From positions 1 to 40,749 of the forward strand of contig JANWJK010000122.1 of assembly GCA_025452005.1 (NCBI GenBank): 40,749 nt of DNA, read 5' to 3'. This DNA comes from Acetobacteraceae bacterium. GTDB lineage: Bacteria; Pseudomonadota; Alphaproteobacteria; Acetobacterales; Acetobacteraceae. The notes beneath the pieces are model-generated. The model saw only the letters and a list, made by a program, of their open reading frames with translations, was not told the DNA's origin and searched no databases. How positions within the stretch are numbered: position 1 is the first letter of the stretch; every line of letters starts with the position of its first letter. Of this stretch, positions 16,382 to 27,291 are shown piece by piece. Position numbers and translations under genes: made by a program.

Positions 16382-17572
16382 CTACGCCGCTTCGACCACG
16401 GCCAGGGCTTCGCCGCGCCAATGGCCCCACGACGTGACCAGGACATGGCGCAATTCGTCGGTCATTGGCTCCTCGTCCGGCTCGAGCGGGGCAAACAGGC
16501 GCCGCTGCGACAACGAGATCGCCGCCAACGCCAGGTTGGCCGGGAACGATGGCTCCAGCGAGTGGCCGATTGCGCTGGCCGTTGCGCGCATCGGCATGCC
16601 GAGATCGCGCAGGAAGGCGGCTTCTTCCCTGGTTGGCTCCGGCGCGCCCGAAGCTCCCGAGATGATCGCCGCGAAAGGCGGCTCGAGATGATGGCGCATC
16701 GTCATGAGCTGGTGCGTGGCGTTGGTCAGCGCCTCGCCGGGGCGCCGGCGGCAGCGGTCGGTGGCGACGGCGGCGATATGCGCCAAAGCCGTGGCGCCGC
16801 GGGCGACGGCGTGCTCGCGGCTCTCGATCACCAGGAAGCAGCCGACCGAACCAAGCACCAGGCCGCCGCCCTGCTCCAGTCGCGACCAGACGCCCACGAA
16901 CGGCCGTTTCCACAGCAGCCCGCCCATTTCGTAGTGCAGCAGCACATCCGGCCGCTGCGCATTATAGGAGCCGCCGACCAGGAACATTTCGCCCTGGCCG
17001 GCCGCGATGCGGGCGCAGGCGATGCGGACGGCGTCGGTGCCGGACGTCTCCTCGCCCATGAAGGTGCGCGACGAGCCGACCACGCCGTGCACGATCGAGA
17101 TGTTGCCCGCCAGCAGGTTCGAGAGCTGCGCCAGGAACAGTGTCGGCCGCAGATCGGACAGCAGGTGCTCGTTGAGGAACGTGCCCGGGTCGGCCGCATT
17201 GGGCAGCGCCGAAAGGATCACCGCATCCGCCGCGTAGTCGCGCTCGCCGCCGCCGGCAGCGACGATCATATCCATGCGCGACAGCAGCTCGGCGTTGCCC
17301 TTCACCCCGGCGGAGTCGAGTGCCAGTCCCGCGGCGTAGGTGCCGATGCGCTGCCACGCCTCCATCTGCCGCTGATCGCCGCGCTTGGGGATCTGCCGGT
17401 CCAGTTGCAGCGCGGTCATCGGATGCACCGGCCAGGGCGCGAAGGTCGTCGTATCGACCACCGGCTGGAAGCCGCCATCGCGGTTCAGCGCGGCCCAGTG
17501 GGCCTTGGTCCCCTCGCCGAGGCAGGAGACCAGGCCGATGCCGGTGATCATCGCGTCGCGGGCACTAGCCAT
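16382..17572 (-). CDS. fabF2XL: Beta-ketoacyl-ACP synthase-like, non-catalytic partner (FabF2-XL type)
   Basis: A 396-residue thiolase-fold protein that aligns with ketosynthases, but the nucleophile is lost. In the block VVGSSRTFMGEETSGTDAV the Cys position is Glu175. At the HGTGT position the sequence is SGASGAPEP (the His is Gly306). The second His is kept (AIGHSLEP, His337). This resembles the chain-length-factor (KS-beta) subunits of type II polyketide synthases, so a heterodimer with FabF1 that sets chain length is likely (inference). It overlaps fabZ by eight bases (17565-17572), a sign of translational coupling. Confidence 0.88.
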   Translation of the reverse strand: MASARDAMITGIGLVSCLGEGTKAHWAALNRDGGFQPVVDTTTFAPWPVHPMTALQLDRQIPKRGDQRQMEAWQRIGTYAAGLALDSAGVKGNAELLSRMDMIVAAGGGERDYAADAVILSALPNAADPGTFLNEHLLSDLRPTLFLAQLSNLLAGNISIVHGVVGSSRTFMGEETSGTDAVRIACARIAAGQGEMFLVGGSYNAQRPDVLLHYEMGGLLWKRPFVGVWSRLEQGGGLVLGSVGCFLVIESREHAVARGATALAHIAAVATDRCRRRPGEALTNATHQLMTMRHHLEPPFAAIISGASGAPEPTREEAAFLRDLGMPMRATASAIGHSLEPSFPANLALAAISLSQRRLFAPLEPDEEPMTDELRHVLVTSWGHWRGEALAVVEAA

Positions 17573-18035
17573 GCAGGAACGCCTCCGGCACGGCGACGCG
17601 CCGCGCGGTCTCCAGCATCTGAGCGCGCAACGTGTCGTTGGGGAAGGGGACCACGCGATAGGTGATCTCGGCGTCCGCCACCTTCTTGCCGTCGGAACTG
17701 ATGCTGCCCGCCACCACCGCGTAGCCCGAGCCGTCGTGCAGCAGGCGCGCCTCGGCCTGCAATGTCTGGCCGGGGACGACGAAGGCGCGCAGCTTCGCTT
17801 CCTTCACCTGGACCAGGAACGGCATGCGCGCGAAACGCAACACCGCCAGCACCAGCCAGCCGCCGGTCTGCGCGATGGTTTCGATCATCAGCACGCCGGG
17901 CAGCAGGGGGTGGCCGGGGAAGTGGCCTTCGAACACCGGGCTCGCATCGGGCACGGAGCAGTCGGCGCGAACGGTCCGCGCCTCCGGATCGAGCGCGGCG
18001 ATCCGGTCCACCATCTGGAAGTATTCCAGCCGCAT
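17565..18035 (-). CDS. fabZXL: 3-hydroxyacyl-ACP dehydratase, FabZ-XL type
   Basis: A 156-residue hot-dog-fold dehydratase. The signature EGHFPGHPLLPGVLMIETIAQ carries the catalytic His38 and Glu52. It should dehydrate 3-hydroxyacyl-AcpXL in each elongation round. It lies 6 bases after acpXL and overlaps fabF2. The C-terminus (about residues 125-156) is a little longer than housekeeping FabZ. The start at 18035 is the only ATG next to the acpXL stop. Confidence 0.9.
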   Translation of the reverse strand: MRLEYFQMVDRIAALDPEARTVRADCSVPDASPVFEGHFPGHPLLPGVLMIETIAQTGGWLVLAVLRFARMPFLVQVKEAKLRAFVVPGQTLQAEARLLHDGSGYAVVAGSISSDGKKVADAEITYRVVPFPNDTLRAQMLETARRVAVPEAFLHG

Positions 18036-18041
18036 GCCGGC

Positions 18042-18323
18042 TCAGGCGGCCTTGGCGGCGACCAGCCTGTCGATGTTGGCGCACAGGTTGCCGAGGACGA
18101 AGTATTCGTCGGTCGACACCTTTCCCTCGTTCACGTCCTGCGTCCATTGCTCAAGCGGCATCTTGATGCCGAACGCCTTGTCGATGGCGAACGCCACGTC
18201 GAGGAAGTCCAGGCTGTCGATGCCGAGATCGTTGATGGCGTGGCTGTCTGCGGTGATCTTCTCGCGCGGGATATCGCAGGTTTCAGCGATGATTCCAGCG
18301 ACGGTTTCGAAGGTCGACGACAT
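18042..18323 (-). CDS. acpXL: Acyl carrier protein AcpXL
   Basis: A 93-residue acyl carrier protein. The phosphopantetheine site is Ser37 in the [18 protein letters not shown] segment. The C-terminal half ([37 protein letters not shown]) is specific to AcpXL of rhizobia, which carries the 27-hydroxyoctacosanoate-type chain, and is absent from housekeeping ACP. It is the first gene of the seven-gene operon running to lpxXL. GGGG just upstream of the ATG is a modest ribosome site. This is the most diagnostic gene of the cluster. Confidence 0.95.
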   Translation of the reverse strand: MSSTFETVAGIIAETCDIPREKITADSHAINDLGIDSLDFLDVAFAIDKAFGIKMPLEQWTQDVNEGKVSTDEYFVLGNLCANIDRLVAAKAA

Positions 18324-18391
18324 CGATCAGCCCCTGCAGACGCGGCCGGGCACTAACACCGCGGCCGGGGTGCCGCAAGTGCGGGCGTCCG

Positions 18392-18407
18392 GCGGCGATT
18401 TCGCCGC
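18392..18407 (-). terminator. Hairpin just after the YXWXXW gene
   Basis: GCGGCGA-TT-TCGCCGC forms a perfect 7-bp GC-rich stem that begins at the stop codon of the minus-strand lipoprotein gene and lies 70 bp before acpXL. No T-run follows. It may end or attenuate transcription from ispDF and the lipoprotein gene into acpXL. Confidence 0.35.
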
Positions 18408-18691
18408 TACATCCAGTGTCCCGGCTGCCAGACCCAACCTGCGCCGGTACTCTGCCAGAAGGGTGCCATCCAGTTCCCGGGGCGGCCGCCCAGATCGACA
18501 TATTGGCCCGGAGCCCAGACAAAGCTGCTGCCCGTCCAGTCCCAGTGCCCCGGTTGCCAGGTCAGCGGCACCGGGCTGACCGGCGGCCTGGGGATCGTCT
18601 CGGCCATCGGCGGCGGCACCGGCGCGGGCGGTCCCTGGGCGGCGACGCAGCCTCCGACCAGCAGCAGGATGGCGACGGCACAGAGTTTCAT
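18407..18691 (-). CDS. Small lipoprotein with YXWXXW-type repeats
   Basis: A 94-residue secreted protein. The signal MKLCAVAILLLVGGC with lipobox-like VGGC suggests lipidation at Cys15. A Pro-rich linker (about 20-43) follows. Then come two or three aromatic units, WQPGHWDWTGSSFVWAPGQY, GRPGNWMAPFW and GWVWQPGHWM, of the YXWXXW/YXWGXW repeat type found in envelope proteins of many Gram-negatives. GGAGGAG stands seven bases before the ATG. It lies 14 bases after ispDF on the same strand, so it is probably co-transcribed. Biochemical role unknown. Confidence 0.8.
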   Translation of the reverse strand: MKLCAVAILLLVGGCVAAQGPPAPVPPPMAETIPRPPVSPVPLTWQPGHWDWTGSSFVWAPGQYVDLGGRPGNWMAPFWQSTGAGWVWQPGHWM

Positions 18692-18705
18692 CGGACGGCT
18701 CCTCC

Positions 18706-19836
18706 TCAACCAGGCAGCAGCACGGTGGCGACGGCCTGGGCGGCGATCCCCTCGCCGCGGCCGGTGAAGCCGAGCCTCTCGGTGGTGGTCGCCTTCACCG
18801 AGATACATGACGCGGCGACGCCGAGGATGTCCGCCAGCCGCGCCGACATGGCACCTGCATGCGGGGCGATCTTCGGCCGCTCGCAGATCAGCGTCACGTC
18901 GGCATTGGCCAGCCTGCCGCCCCGGGCGGCGATCCGTGCGGCGGCATGGGCAAGGAAGCGGGCGCTGTCGGCATCCTTCCAGGCAGCCTCCGAGGGCGGG
19001 AAGTGCCGGCCGATATCTCCTTCGGCCAGCGCGCCATAGATCGCATCGCACAGTGCATGGATACCGACATCGGCGTCGGAATGGCCGGCAAGGCCTTTGT
19101 CGTGCGGCACTGCGACGCCGCACAGCATCAGCGGCCGGCCGGCCGCGAGCACATGGACGTCGAAGCCGGTGCCGACACGCGGCACCAGGAAGCCGGTCAT
19201 GGCGCGCTCCAGCCGGTGCAGATCCTCGGCATAGGTCAGCTTGATGTTGTCCTCCGACCCGGCGACGACCGCCACGCTCTCGCCCACCGCCTCGAGCAGC
19301 GATGCATCGTCGGTGGCGCCGGAAATGTCGCGGCGATGCGCGGCGAGCAGCACGTCGTAGCGAAACGCCTGGGGGGTCTGGGCGCGGTGCAGGCCATCGC
19401 GCGGCACCGTGGCGGCGATCAGGCCGTTGGTCACCAGCTTCAGGGTGTCGGCGACCGGCACCGCGGGGATAGCGCCCGCAGCGTCCGCCAGTGCCGCGAG
19501 CAGGGCAGGGATGGTCCTGGCGGGGATCAGCGGCCGCGCCGCGTCGTGCACGAGCACGATCTCGGGCGATGCAGGCTCCAGCGCCTCCAGCCCGGCGCGC
19601 ACGCTGTCCTGGCGCGTGGCGCCTCCCGCGACCGGCGGCAGGTGGGACAGGCCGCTCAGCGCCGCCTCGATCGCGGGCGGGTCGCCGACCGGTTGCAGCA
19701 ACGTCACATGCGCGGCCAGCGCCTCGGCAGCGTGGCGGATCACCGGCTTGCCGGCGAGCGACAGGAATTGCTTGGGCGTCTCAGCGCCGAACCGGCTGCC
19801 GGATCCGGCCGCCACCAGGACCGCTGCCACCTCCAT
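18706..19836 (-). CDS. ispDF: Bifunctional IspD/IspF (MEP pathway)
   Basis: A 376-residue fusion of 2-C-methyl-D-erythritol 4-phosphate cytidylyltransferase (residues about 1-220) and 2-C-methyl-D-erythritol 2,4-cyclodiphosphate synthase (about 221-376). IspD is shown by [29 protein letters not shown] and the [11 protein letters not shown] block. IspF is shown by [11 protein letters not shown] (metal-binding Asp and His), [26 protein letters not shown] and the end [18 protein letters not shown]. The fusion is common in alphaproteobacteria. The reading frame stays open far upstream, antisense to dusB, but the IspD N-terminus fixes the ATG at 19836. It is divergent from dusB. Confidence 0.95.
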   Translation of the reverse strand: MEVAAVLVAAGSGSRFGAETPKQFLSLAGKPVIRHAAEALAAHVTLLQPVGDPPAIEAALSGLSHLPPVAGGATRQDSVRAGLEALEPASPEIVLVHDAARPLIPARTIPALLAALADAAGAIPAVPVADTLKLVTNGLIAATVPRDGLHRAQTPQAFRYDVLLAAHRRDISGATDDASLLEAVGESVAVVAGSEDNIKLTYAEDLHRLERAMTGFLVPRVGTGFDVHVLAAGRPLMLCGVAVPHDKGLAGHSDADVGIHALCDAIYGALAEGDIGRHFPPSEAAWKDADSARFLAHAAARIAARGGRLANADVTLICERPKIAPHAGAMSARLADILGVAASCISVKATTTERLGFTGRGEGIAAQAVATVLLPG

Positions 19837-19927
19837 GGCAGAACCGTTACCGGCCAGCCGGTCGGCGTCAACAGTTGCATGGCCGCAGCGAACATCCGCA
19901 TTGCATCTCGGCAGGCGTGTCGGTAAT

Positions 19928-19961
19928 TTGCCCAAATGATGGGCAAGTGTCATTGCGACAC
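19928..19961. promoter_or_regulatory. Tandem dyads at the dusB start
   Basis: TTGCCCA-AATGA-TGGGCAA (19928-19946) is a perfect 7-bp inverted repeat. It is closely followed by TGTC-ATTGC-GACA (19949-19961). Both lie in the ispDF/dusB divergent region and cover the two candidate ATG codons of dusB (19936 and 19939). They may form an operator or a leader-RNA hairpin, or show that dusB starts further downstream. Confidence 0.4.
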
Positions 19962-21018
19962 CACACACACGACCGACAAGCTGCCACCGATCGATCTCGG
20001 CGGTGGCGTGCGAATCGACACCCCCGTCATCCTGGCACCGATGTCCGGTGTCACTGATCTGCCGTTCCGCCGTCTTGCCAAGCAGCTTGGCGCCGGCATG
20101 GTGGTGTCCGAGATGATCGCCTCGTGGGCGATGGTCCGCGAGAACCAGAAGACGCTGGCGATGGCCACGATGGACGGGGCCGGCGGCGTCAGTGCCCTGC
20201 AACTCGCCGGCTGCGAGCCCGCGGCAATGGCCGAGGCTGCGCGGCTGGCGGTGGATCGTGGCGCCGACCTGATCGACATCAACTTCGGCTGCCCGGTGAA
20301 GAAGGTGGCGCTCGGCCAGCAAGCCGGTTCGGCGTTGATGCGCGACGAGGCGGCGGCGGCTGCGATCCTGCAGGCCACGGTCAGCGCGGTTCGCGTGCCG
20401 GTGACGCTGAAGATGCGCATGGGCTGGGACCATGGCAGCCTCAACGCCCCGCGGCTTGCCCGCATCGCGCAGGACTGCGGCATCCGCATGGTCACCGTGC
20501 ATGGCCGCACCCGCCAGCAGTTCTATACCGGCTCCGCCGACTGGGACTTCATCGGCCGGGTGAAGAACGCGGTGGACCTCCCTGTGATCGCCAACGGGGA
20601 TATCGTGACCGAGGAAGATGCCGCCGAGGCGCTGCGTCGCTCCGGCGCGGATGGGCTGATGATCGGCCGTGGCTGCTACGGACGGCCGTGGTTCATCGCC
20701 CAGGTGGTGCACTTCCTGCGCACCGGTGAGCATTTGCCGGAACCGCCGCTGGTCCAGCAGAAAGCCGTGGTAACAACTCACTATCGGTCTATCCTCGATC
20801 ATTTCGGCGAGCACGCCGGCGTGCGGCTCGCGCGCAAGCATGTATCCTGGTACTCGCGCGGCCTGCCCGGTTCGGCGGAGTTCCGCGCGGCGATGAACCG
20901 GTTGGCGGAGGCCGGTGCGGTCCTCCGGCTGGTCGACAGCTTCTACGACCGCCTGATCGCCCATGGCGTCACCCGTGGCTCGTCGCGGCGCGACGAGATG
21001 CTGGCGGAGGCGGCGTGA
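19936..21018 (+). CDS. dusB: tRNA-dihydrouridine synthase DusB (NifR3)
   Basis: A FMN-dependent tRNA-dihydrouridine synthase, up to 360 aa. Landmarks are [18 protein letters not shown] (32-49), catalytic Cys119 in [25 protein letters not shown] and IANGDI followed by [16 protein letters not shown]. Placement directly before ntrB is the classic nifR3-ntrB-ntrC arrangement of alphaproteobacteria. The first 20 residues ([15 protein letters not shown]) are unusual and lie over a palindrome. A start further downstream, for example the GTG in DLGGGVRID, cannot be excluded. The stop overlaps ntrB as GTGA. Confidence 0.95.
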   Translation: MMGKCHCDTTHTTDKLPPIDLGGGVRIDTPVILAPMSGVTDLPFRRLAKQLGAGMVVSEMIASWAMVRENQKTLAMATMDGAGGVSALQLAGCEPAAMAEAARLAVDRGADLIDINFGCPVKKVALGQQAGSALMRDEAAAAAILQATVSAVRVPVTLKMRMGWDHGSLNAPRLARIAQDCGIRMVTVHGRTRQQFYTGSADWDFIGRVKNAVDLPVIANGDIVTEEDAAEALRRSGADGLMIGRGCYGRPWFIAQVVHFLRTGEHLPEPPLVQQKAVVTTHYRSILDHFGEHAGVRLARKHVSWYSRGLPGSAEFRAAMNRLAEAGAVLRLVDSFYDRLIAHGVTRGSSRRDEMLAEAA

Positions 21019-22154
21019 TCAACCCTGTTACCCGTGCCGCGCTGGCGCTGCGCGAACGTCGCCGCGCGCCCGACATGGCGCAGATCATGAGTGCCCTGCC
21101 GGTGCCGGTGGTGCTGCTCGATACCGACAACCGCTTCCGTTTCGTCAACCACGCGGCCGAGCAGTTCCTGGGCATCTCTGCCTCCGGCCTGTCGCAGCTT
21201 CGCCTGCGCGACCTGGTTCCCGAGGACAACCCGCTGTTCCTGCTGGTCGAGCAGGTCCGCAAGAGCGACGCCTCCGTTTCGGACCACGATCTGTCGGTCG
21301 ACAGCCCGCGGCTGAACAAGCAGGGCATGGCCGTGCAGGGTTCGCCGCTGCCGGAGGAGCCTGGTGCGGTGGTGCTGGTGCTGCAGGATGCCTCCGCGGC
21401 CCGGGCGCTCGACCGCCAGCTCGCGTTCCGGGGGGCGGCGCGCAGCGTGACCGGCATGGCGGCGATCCTGGCGCACGAGGTGAAGAATCCGTTGTCCGGC
21501 ATTCGTGGTGCGGCACAACTGCTGGAAACCAGCGTCGATCCGCGGGATCGTGAACTGACGGTGCTGATCCGCGACGAGGCCGACCGCATCCGCGCCCTGG
21601 TGGACCGGATGGAGGTCTTCGGCGAGAAGCCGATCATGCGCACGGCGGTCAACATCCACCGCGTGCTGGAGCACGTGCGCAAGCTGGCGCAGTCTGGCTT
21701 TGCGCCGCATGTGCGGTTCCAGGAGATCTACGACCCGTCGCTGCCGCCGGTCTGGGGCAACCGCGACCAACTCGTGCAGGTGATCCTTAACCTGGTGAAG
21801 AACGCCGCCGAGGCGGCCACACAGGAAGAACAGCCCAATCCCGAGATCATCCTCACCACCGGCTTCCAGCACGGCATGCGGCTGGCGGTTCCCGGCAGCC
21901 GGGCGCGGCTGGATGTGCCGCTGCTGGTCGCCGTGCGTGACAACGGTCCGGGCATCCCCGACGACATCCGTCCGCATCTGTTCGAGCCGTTCGTGACCTC
22001 CAAACCGTCCGGCAGCGGACTTGGACTGGCGCTGGTGGCCAAGATCATCGGTGATCACGGGGGGTTGATCGAGGTGGACAGCCGACCTGGCCGGACCGAG
22101 TTCCGCCTCCATCTGCCCGTGCTGACCGACGAAGAGGCCGATTTCGGCGCCTGA
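21015..22154 (+). CDS. ntrB: Nitrogen regulation sensor histidine kinase NtrB
   Basis: A 379-residue soluble histidine kinase/phosphatase that senses nitrogen status through PII and controls NtrC. A PAS domain spans about residues 22-130 ([26 protein letters not shown]). The phospho-acceptor is His154 in [20 protein letters not shown]. The ATPase domain has [10 protein letters not shown] (N box), [11 protein letters not shown] (G1) and [12 protein letters not shown] (G2). It starts with GTG within the dusB stop. No membrane segment is present. Confidence 0.95.
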   Translation: MINPVTRAALALRERRRAPDMAQIMSALPVPVVLLDTDNRFRFVNHAAEQFLGISASGLSQLRLRDLVPEDNPLFLLVEQVRKSDASVSDHDLSVDSPRLNKQGMAVQGSPLPEEPGAVVLVLQDASAARALDRQLAFRGAARSVTGMAAILAHEVKNPLSGIRGAAQLLETSVDPRDRELTVLIRDEADRIRALVDRMEVFGEKPIMRTAVNIHRVLEHVRKLAQSGFAPHVRFQEIYDPSLPPVWGNRDQLVQVILNLVKNAAEAATQEEQPNPEIILTTGFQHGMRLAVPGSRARLDVPLLVAVRDNGPGIPDDIRPHLFEPFVTSKPSGSGLGLALVAKIIGDHGGLIEVDSRPGRTEFRLHLPVLTDEEADFGA

Positions 22155-22174
22155 GGCATGGCGAAGGACGATCG

Positions 22175-23622
<1,448 letters not shown>

Positions 23623-23626
<4 letters not shown>

Positions 23627-25869
23627 ATGTCGCGCCGCCGCCAGGGTCGCTGAGGCCCGAACCGTCGTCCGAGCCGGTGCCCGTGACCGAGGTGTCGCGG
23701 GCGCGTTCGGTGCTGGCCAGGATCGCCAACATCCTGCTCGGCAAGGCGGTGACGCTGGTACTGGCGGCGCTGGCGTTCCTGGTCGGACTTGCGACGTTCG
23801 TCTTCCTGGCACGGGGCACGCCATTTGGCCTGCAGCCGGGCGTCAGCGTCGGTCTGCTGCTGGCCAACCTCTCGGCGGTATTGCTGCTGGTCGCCGTCCT
23901 GGCCGGGCGCCTCACCCGCGTGTGGGTGGAGCGCCGCCGCGGTTCCGCCGGCTCGCGGCTGCATGTCAGGCTGGTGCTGCTGTTCGGCGGCGTGGCGGTG
24001 GCGCCCGCCATCCTGGTGGCGTGCTTCGCCGTCGCGTTCTTCCATTTCGGCATCCAGGCCTGGTTCAACGATCCGGTCCGCCAGGCGGTGACCGAGTCGC
24101 TGCAGGTCTCGCGCGGCTACCTGGACGAACACCGCGACAATATCCGCTCGGTGGCGCTGGAAATGGCCAACGACCTGACGCGCGCCGGCCAGTTCCTGAC
24201 CGCCGATCCATCGGTGTTCGTCGAGGTGCTGGGCACGCAGACGACGCTGCGCGGCCTCACCGAGGCGGTGATCTACGATCCGCTGACCCGGCAGGTGCTC
24301 GCCGCGGCCGGACTGTTCGCCGGCATGGGGATCGAGTTGCCGGCCCAGGACGTCACGTCGCGGGTGCTGGGCGGCGACGTCGTCGTGCTGGCCGCCGGCG
24401 ACGGGACGCGCGTTCAGGCCGTGGTGCGGCTCGATTCGACGCCGCCGCTGATGCTGATGATCGGCCGGCCGGTGGATCCGTCGATCCTCGATCATATGAC
24501 GCGGACCGAACAGGCGGTCTCCGAATACCAGCGCCTCGACAAGGATCGCTCCTGGCTGCAGCTCGCCTTCGCCTGGATCTTTGCCATCGTGGCGCTGCTG
24601 GTGCTGCTCGCGGCGGTGGCGATCGGTTTGGTGCTGGCCAACCAGATCGCCCGTCCGATCGGGCGGCTGATCCTTGCCGCCGAACGCGTCCGCGGCGGCG
24701 ATCTCGCGGTGCGGGTCGCGGAGGCACCAACCGGCGATGAACTCGCCGGCCTGTCGCGCGCATTCAACCGGATGACCGGCCAGCTCGCCGCCCAGCGCGG
24801 TGAGCTGATGGATGCCTATAGCCAGATCGACGAGCGCCGGCGGTTCACCGAGACGGTGCTGTCGGGTGTGTCTGCCGGCGTCATCGGCCTCGATGCATCG
24901 GGCCGCATCGAGCTGCCGAACCGCGCGGCGGACGAACTGGTCGGCATCGACCTGCTGGCGGCGATCGGCCGCGAACTGGCCGACGTGGTGCCGGAATTCG
25001 CCGACCTGCTGCACGAGGCGGCGGCGTCGCCGGAACGCGCGCGCACGGCCGAGATCCAGCTCGGGCCGCCGACCCGGCGGCGCACGCTGCTGGTGCGCAT
25101 CGGCGCCGATCTGTCGGGCGGGCGCACCGATGGCTTCGTGGTGACGTTCGACGACATCACCGAATTGCAGTCGGCCCAGCGCAAGGCCGCATGGGCCGAT
25201 GTCGCGCGCCGCATCGCGCACGAGATCAAGAACCCGCTGACGCCGATCCAGCTTGCCGCGGAACGGCTGAAGCGGCGGTTCGCGCGCGAGATCACCTCGG
25301 ATCCCGACACATTCGCCGAATGTGCCGACACGATCATCCGCCATGTCGGCGACATCGGCCGCATGGTCGACGAGTTCTCCGCGTTCGCGCGCATGCCGCA
25401 GCCAGTCATCAAACCCGAGGATATCGGGCGCATCGCGCGCGAGGCACTGGTGCTGCAACGGACCGCCCGTCCGCAGATCACCTGGCGGAGCGAGATTCCC
25501 GATCAGGGACCGATGGCGCCATGCGACCGCAGGCTGCTGAGCCAGGCACTCACCAACCTGCTGCACAACGCAGCCGATGCGGTGGCGATGCGCGATGCCG
25601 CGAGTACGATCGCCCTGCGGGTGGAGCCGGGCGAGCACGACGTTCGCATCATCGTGACCGACGATGGGGTCGGTCTACCGCAGGAAGATCGTGCGCGGCT
25701 GACGGAACCCTATGTAACACACAAGCCGAAGGGGACTGGGCTGGGCCTCGCCATCGTCAAGAAGATCATGGAGGACCACGGCGGGAGATTGACGCTGGAC
25801 GACAGGCCCGATGGTCCCGGCACGGTCGCCGAGCTGGTACTGCCCGTGAAGGTGGCGGATGGCGTATGA
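23623..25869 (+). CDS. ntrY: Membrane sensor histidine kinase NtrY
   Basis: A 748-residue transmembrane kinase. Hydrophobic helices lie near residues 35-60, 68-90 and 110-140, with a fourth near 315-340. The periplasmic loop between them is about 180 residues. HAMP (about 340-395: [20 protein letters not shown]), then PAS (about 405-510), then HisKA with His at about 533 ([21 protein letters not shown]). The ATPase domain ends [23 protein letters not shown] start overlaps the ntrC stop and the end overlaps ntrX by 11 bases, so the four regulators are coupled. Confidence 0.95.
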
Positions 25870-27256
25870 CATCCTGATCGTCGATGACGAACCCGATATC
25901 AGGCTGCTGATCGACGGCATCCTGCGCGACGAGGGCTACGAGACGCGCGGCGCTGGCGACGCCGATGCGGCGATCGCCGCGTTCCGCATGCGGCGGCCCT
26001 CGCTGGCGATCCTGGACGTCTGGCTGCAAGGCTCGCGCATGGACGGGCTGGCACTGCTCGAAGCGTTCCACAGCGAGGAGCCGCAGGTGCCGGTGGCGAT
26101 GATCTCGGGCCACGGCAACATCGAGATGGCGGTGCAGGCGATCCAGCAAGGCGCCTACGACTTCATCGAGAAGCCGTTCAAGTCGGATCGCCTGCTGCTG
26201 GTGGTGCGTCGCGCGCTGGAGGCTGCGGCTCTGGCGCGCGAGAACGCCGAACTGCGCCTGCGCGCTGGGCCGGAGACCGTGCTGACCGGCGACAGCGGAG
26301 CGATCGGCGGCCTGCGTGCCGGCGTCGAGCGCGTGGCGCCGACCGGTTCGCGTGTGCTGATCCAGGGGCCGGCCGGCAGCGGCAAGGAAGTGGTGGCGCG
26401 CATGGTGCACGCCCGCTCGCGGCGCGCCGATGGACCGTTCGTGGTGCTGAATTGTGCCACGCTGGCGCCGGGCCGGTTCGAGGAAGAGCTGTTCGGACTG
26501 GAGGCCGGCGCCGATCCGATCACGCAGCCGCGCCGCGCCGGCGTGCTGGAGCGAGCGCATGGCGGGACGCTGCTGCTCGACGAGGTGTCGGACATGCCGC
26601 TGGAGACGCAGGGCAAGATTGTTCGCGCGCTGCAGGATTCGACATTTGAGCGGCTGGGCGGATCGGCGCGGGTGAAGGTCGATGTGCGCGTTCTGTCCAC
26701 CACCAACAAGGACCTGCAGAACGAGATCGCCGCGGGGCGGTTCCGCGAGGACCTGTATTACCGGTTGGCGGTGGTGCCGCTGAAGGTGCCGGCGCTGAGG
26801 GAGCGCCGCGAGGATGTACCGCCGCTGGCGCAACTGTGCATCGCGCGCTCTGCGGAGAACGCGGGGATGCAGCCGCGCGAGCTGTCAGCCGATACTCTGG
26901 CGGCGCTGCAGGCGTACGACTGGCCGGGCAATGTACGGCAGTTGCGCAACCTGATGGACTGGCTGCTGATTATGGCACCCGGCGGCGCGGTGGATCCGAT
27001 CCGCGCCGAGATGCTGCCGCCGGAGATCGGCGCCAACGCGCCGGCGCTGCTGAACATCGACCCGACCGCGGACATCATGGGCCTGCCGCTGCGCGAGGCG
27101 CGCGATCTGTTCGAGACGCAGTACCTCCAGGCGCAGTTGCTGCGGTTCGGCGGCAACATCAGCCGCACCGCGCAGTTCGTCGGAATGGAGCGGAGCGCGT
27201 TGCACCGCAAGCTGAAGCAGTTGGGGGTGAATTCGGACGAGAAGGTGGGCGGGTAG
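25859..27256 (+). CDS. ntrX: Response regulator NtrX
   Basis: A 465-residue NtrC-family regulator, partner of NtrY. Receiver with IVDDEPD (7-13), Asp53 in ILDVWLQG and the [14 protein letters not shown] block. The AAA+ domain has Walker A GPAGSGKE (about 170-177) and Walker [12 protein letters not shown]. The GAFTGA loop expected between them is missing: the sequence reads [18 protein letters not shown]. The C-terminal HTH is [24 protein letters not shown]. The lost loop implies control of sigma-70 rather than sigma-54 promoters, as reported for some alphaproteobacterial NtrX/NtrC proteins. Confidence 0.93.
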   Translation: MAYDILIVDDEPDIRLLIDGILRDEGYETRGAGDADAAIAAFRMRRPSLAILDVWLQGSRMDGLALLEAFHSEEPQVPVAMISGHGNIEMAVQAIQQGAYDFIEKPFKSDRLLLVVRRALEAAALARENAELRLRAGPETVLTGDSGAIGGLRAGVERVAPTGSRVLIQGPAGSGKEVVARMVHARSRRADGPFVVLNCATLAPGRFEEELFGLEAGADPITQPRRAGVLERAHGGTLLLDEVSDMPLETQGKIVRALQDSTFERLGGSARVKVDVRVLSTTNKDLQNEIAAGRFREDLYYRLAVVPLKVPALRERREDVPPLAQLCIARSAENAGMQPRELSADTLAALQAYDWPGNVRQLRNLMDWLLIMAPGGAVDPIRAEMLPPEIGANAPALLNIDPTADIMGLPLREARDLFETQYLQAQLLRFGGNISRTAQFVGMERSALHRKLKQLGVNSDEKVGG

Positions 27257-27291
27257 CGGTGCCACCGTCTTGCCGGGAAATGGAGGTTGCG

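Noticed and set aside
19948-19963. GTCATTGCGA inside the dusB N-terminus as another copy of the 1833-1860 repeat
   Set aside because: Only the first 10 bases match; the GAAGCAATCC half is absent, so it is likely chance or part of the local dyad.
19837-20964. Long minus-strand open frame continuing upstream of ispDF through dusB
   Set aside because: The IspD N-terminus fixes the start at 19836. The rest is low-complexity, Arg/His/Gly-rich antisense of a well-conserved dusB.
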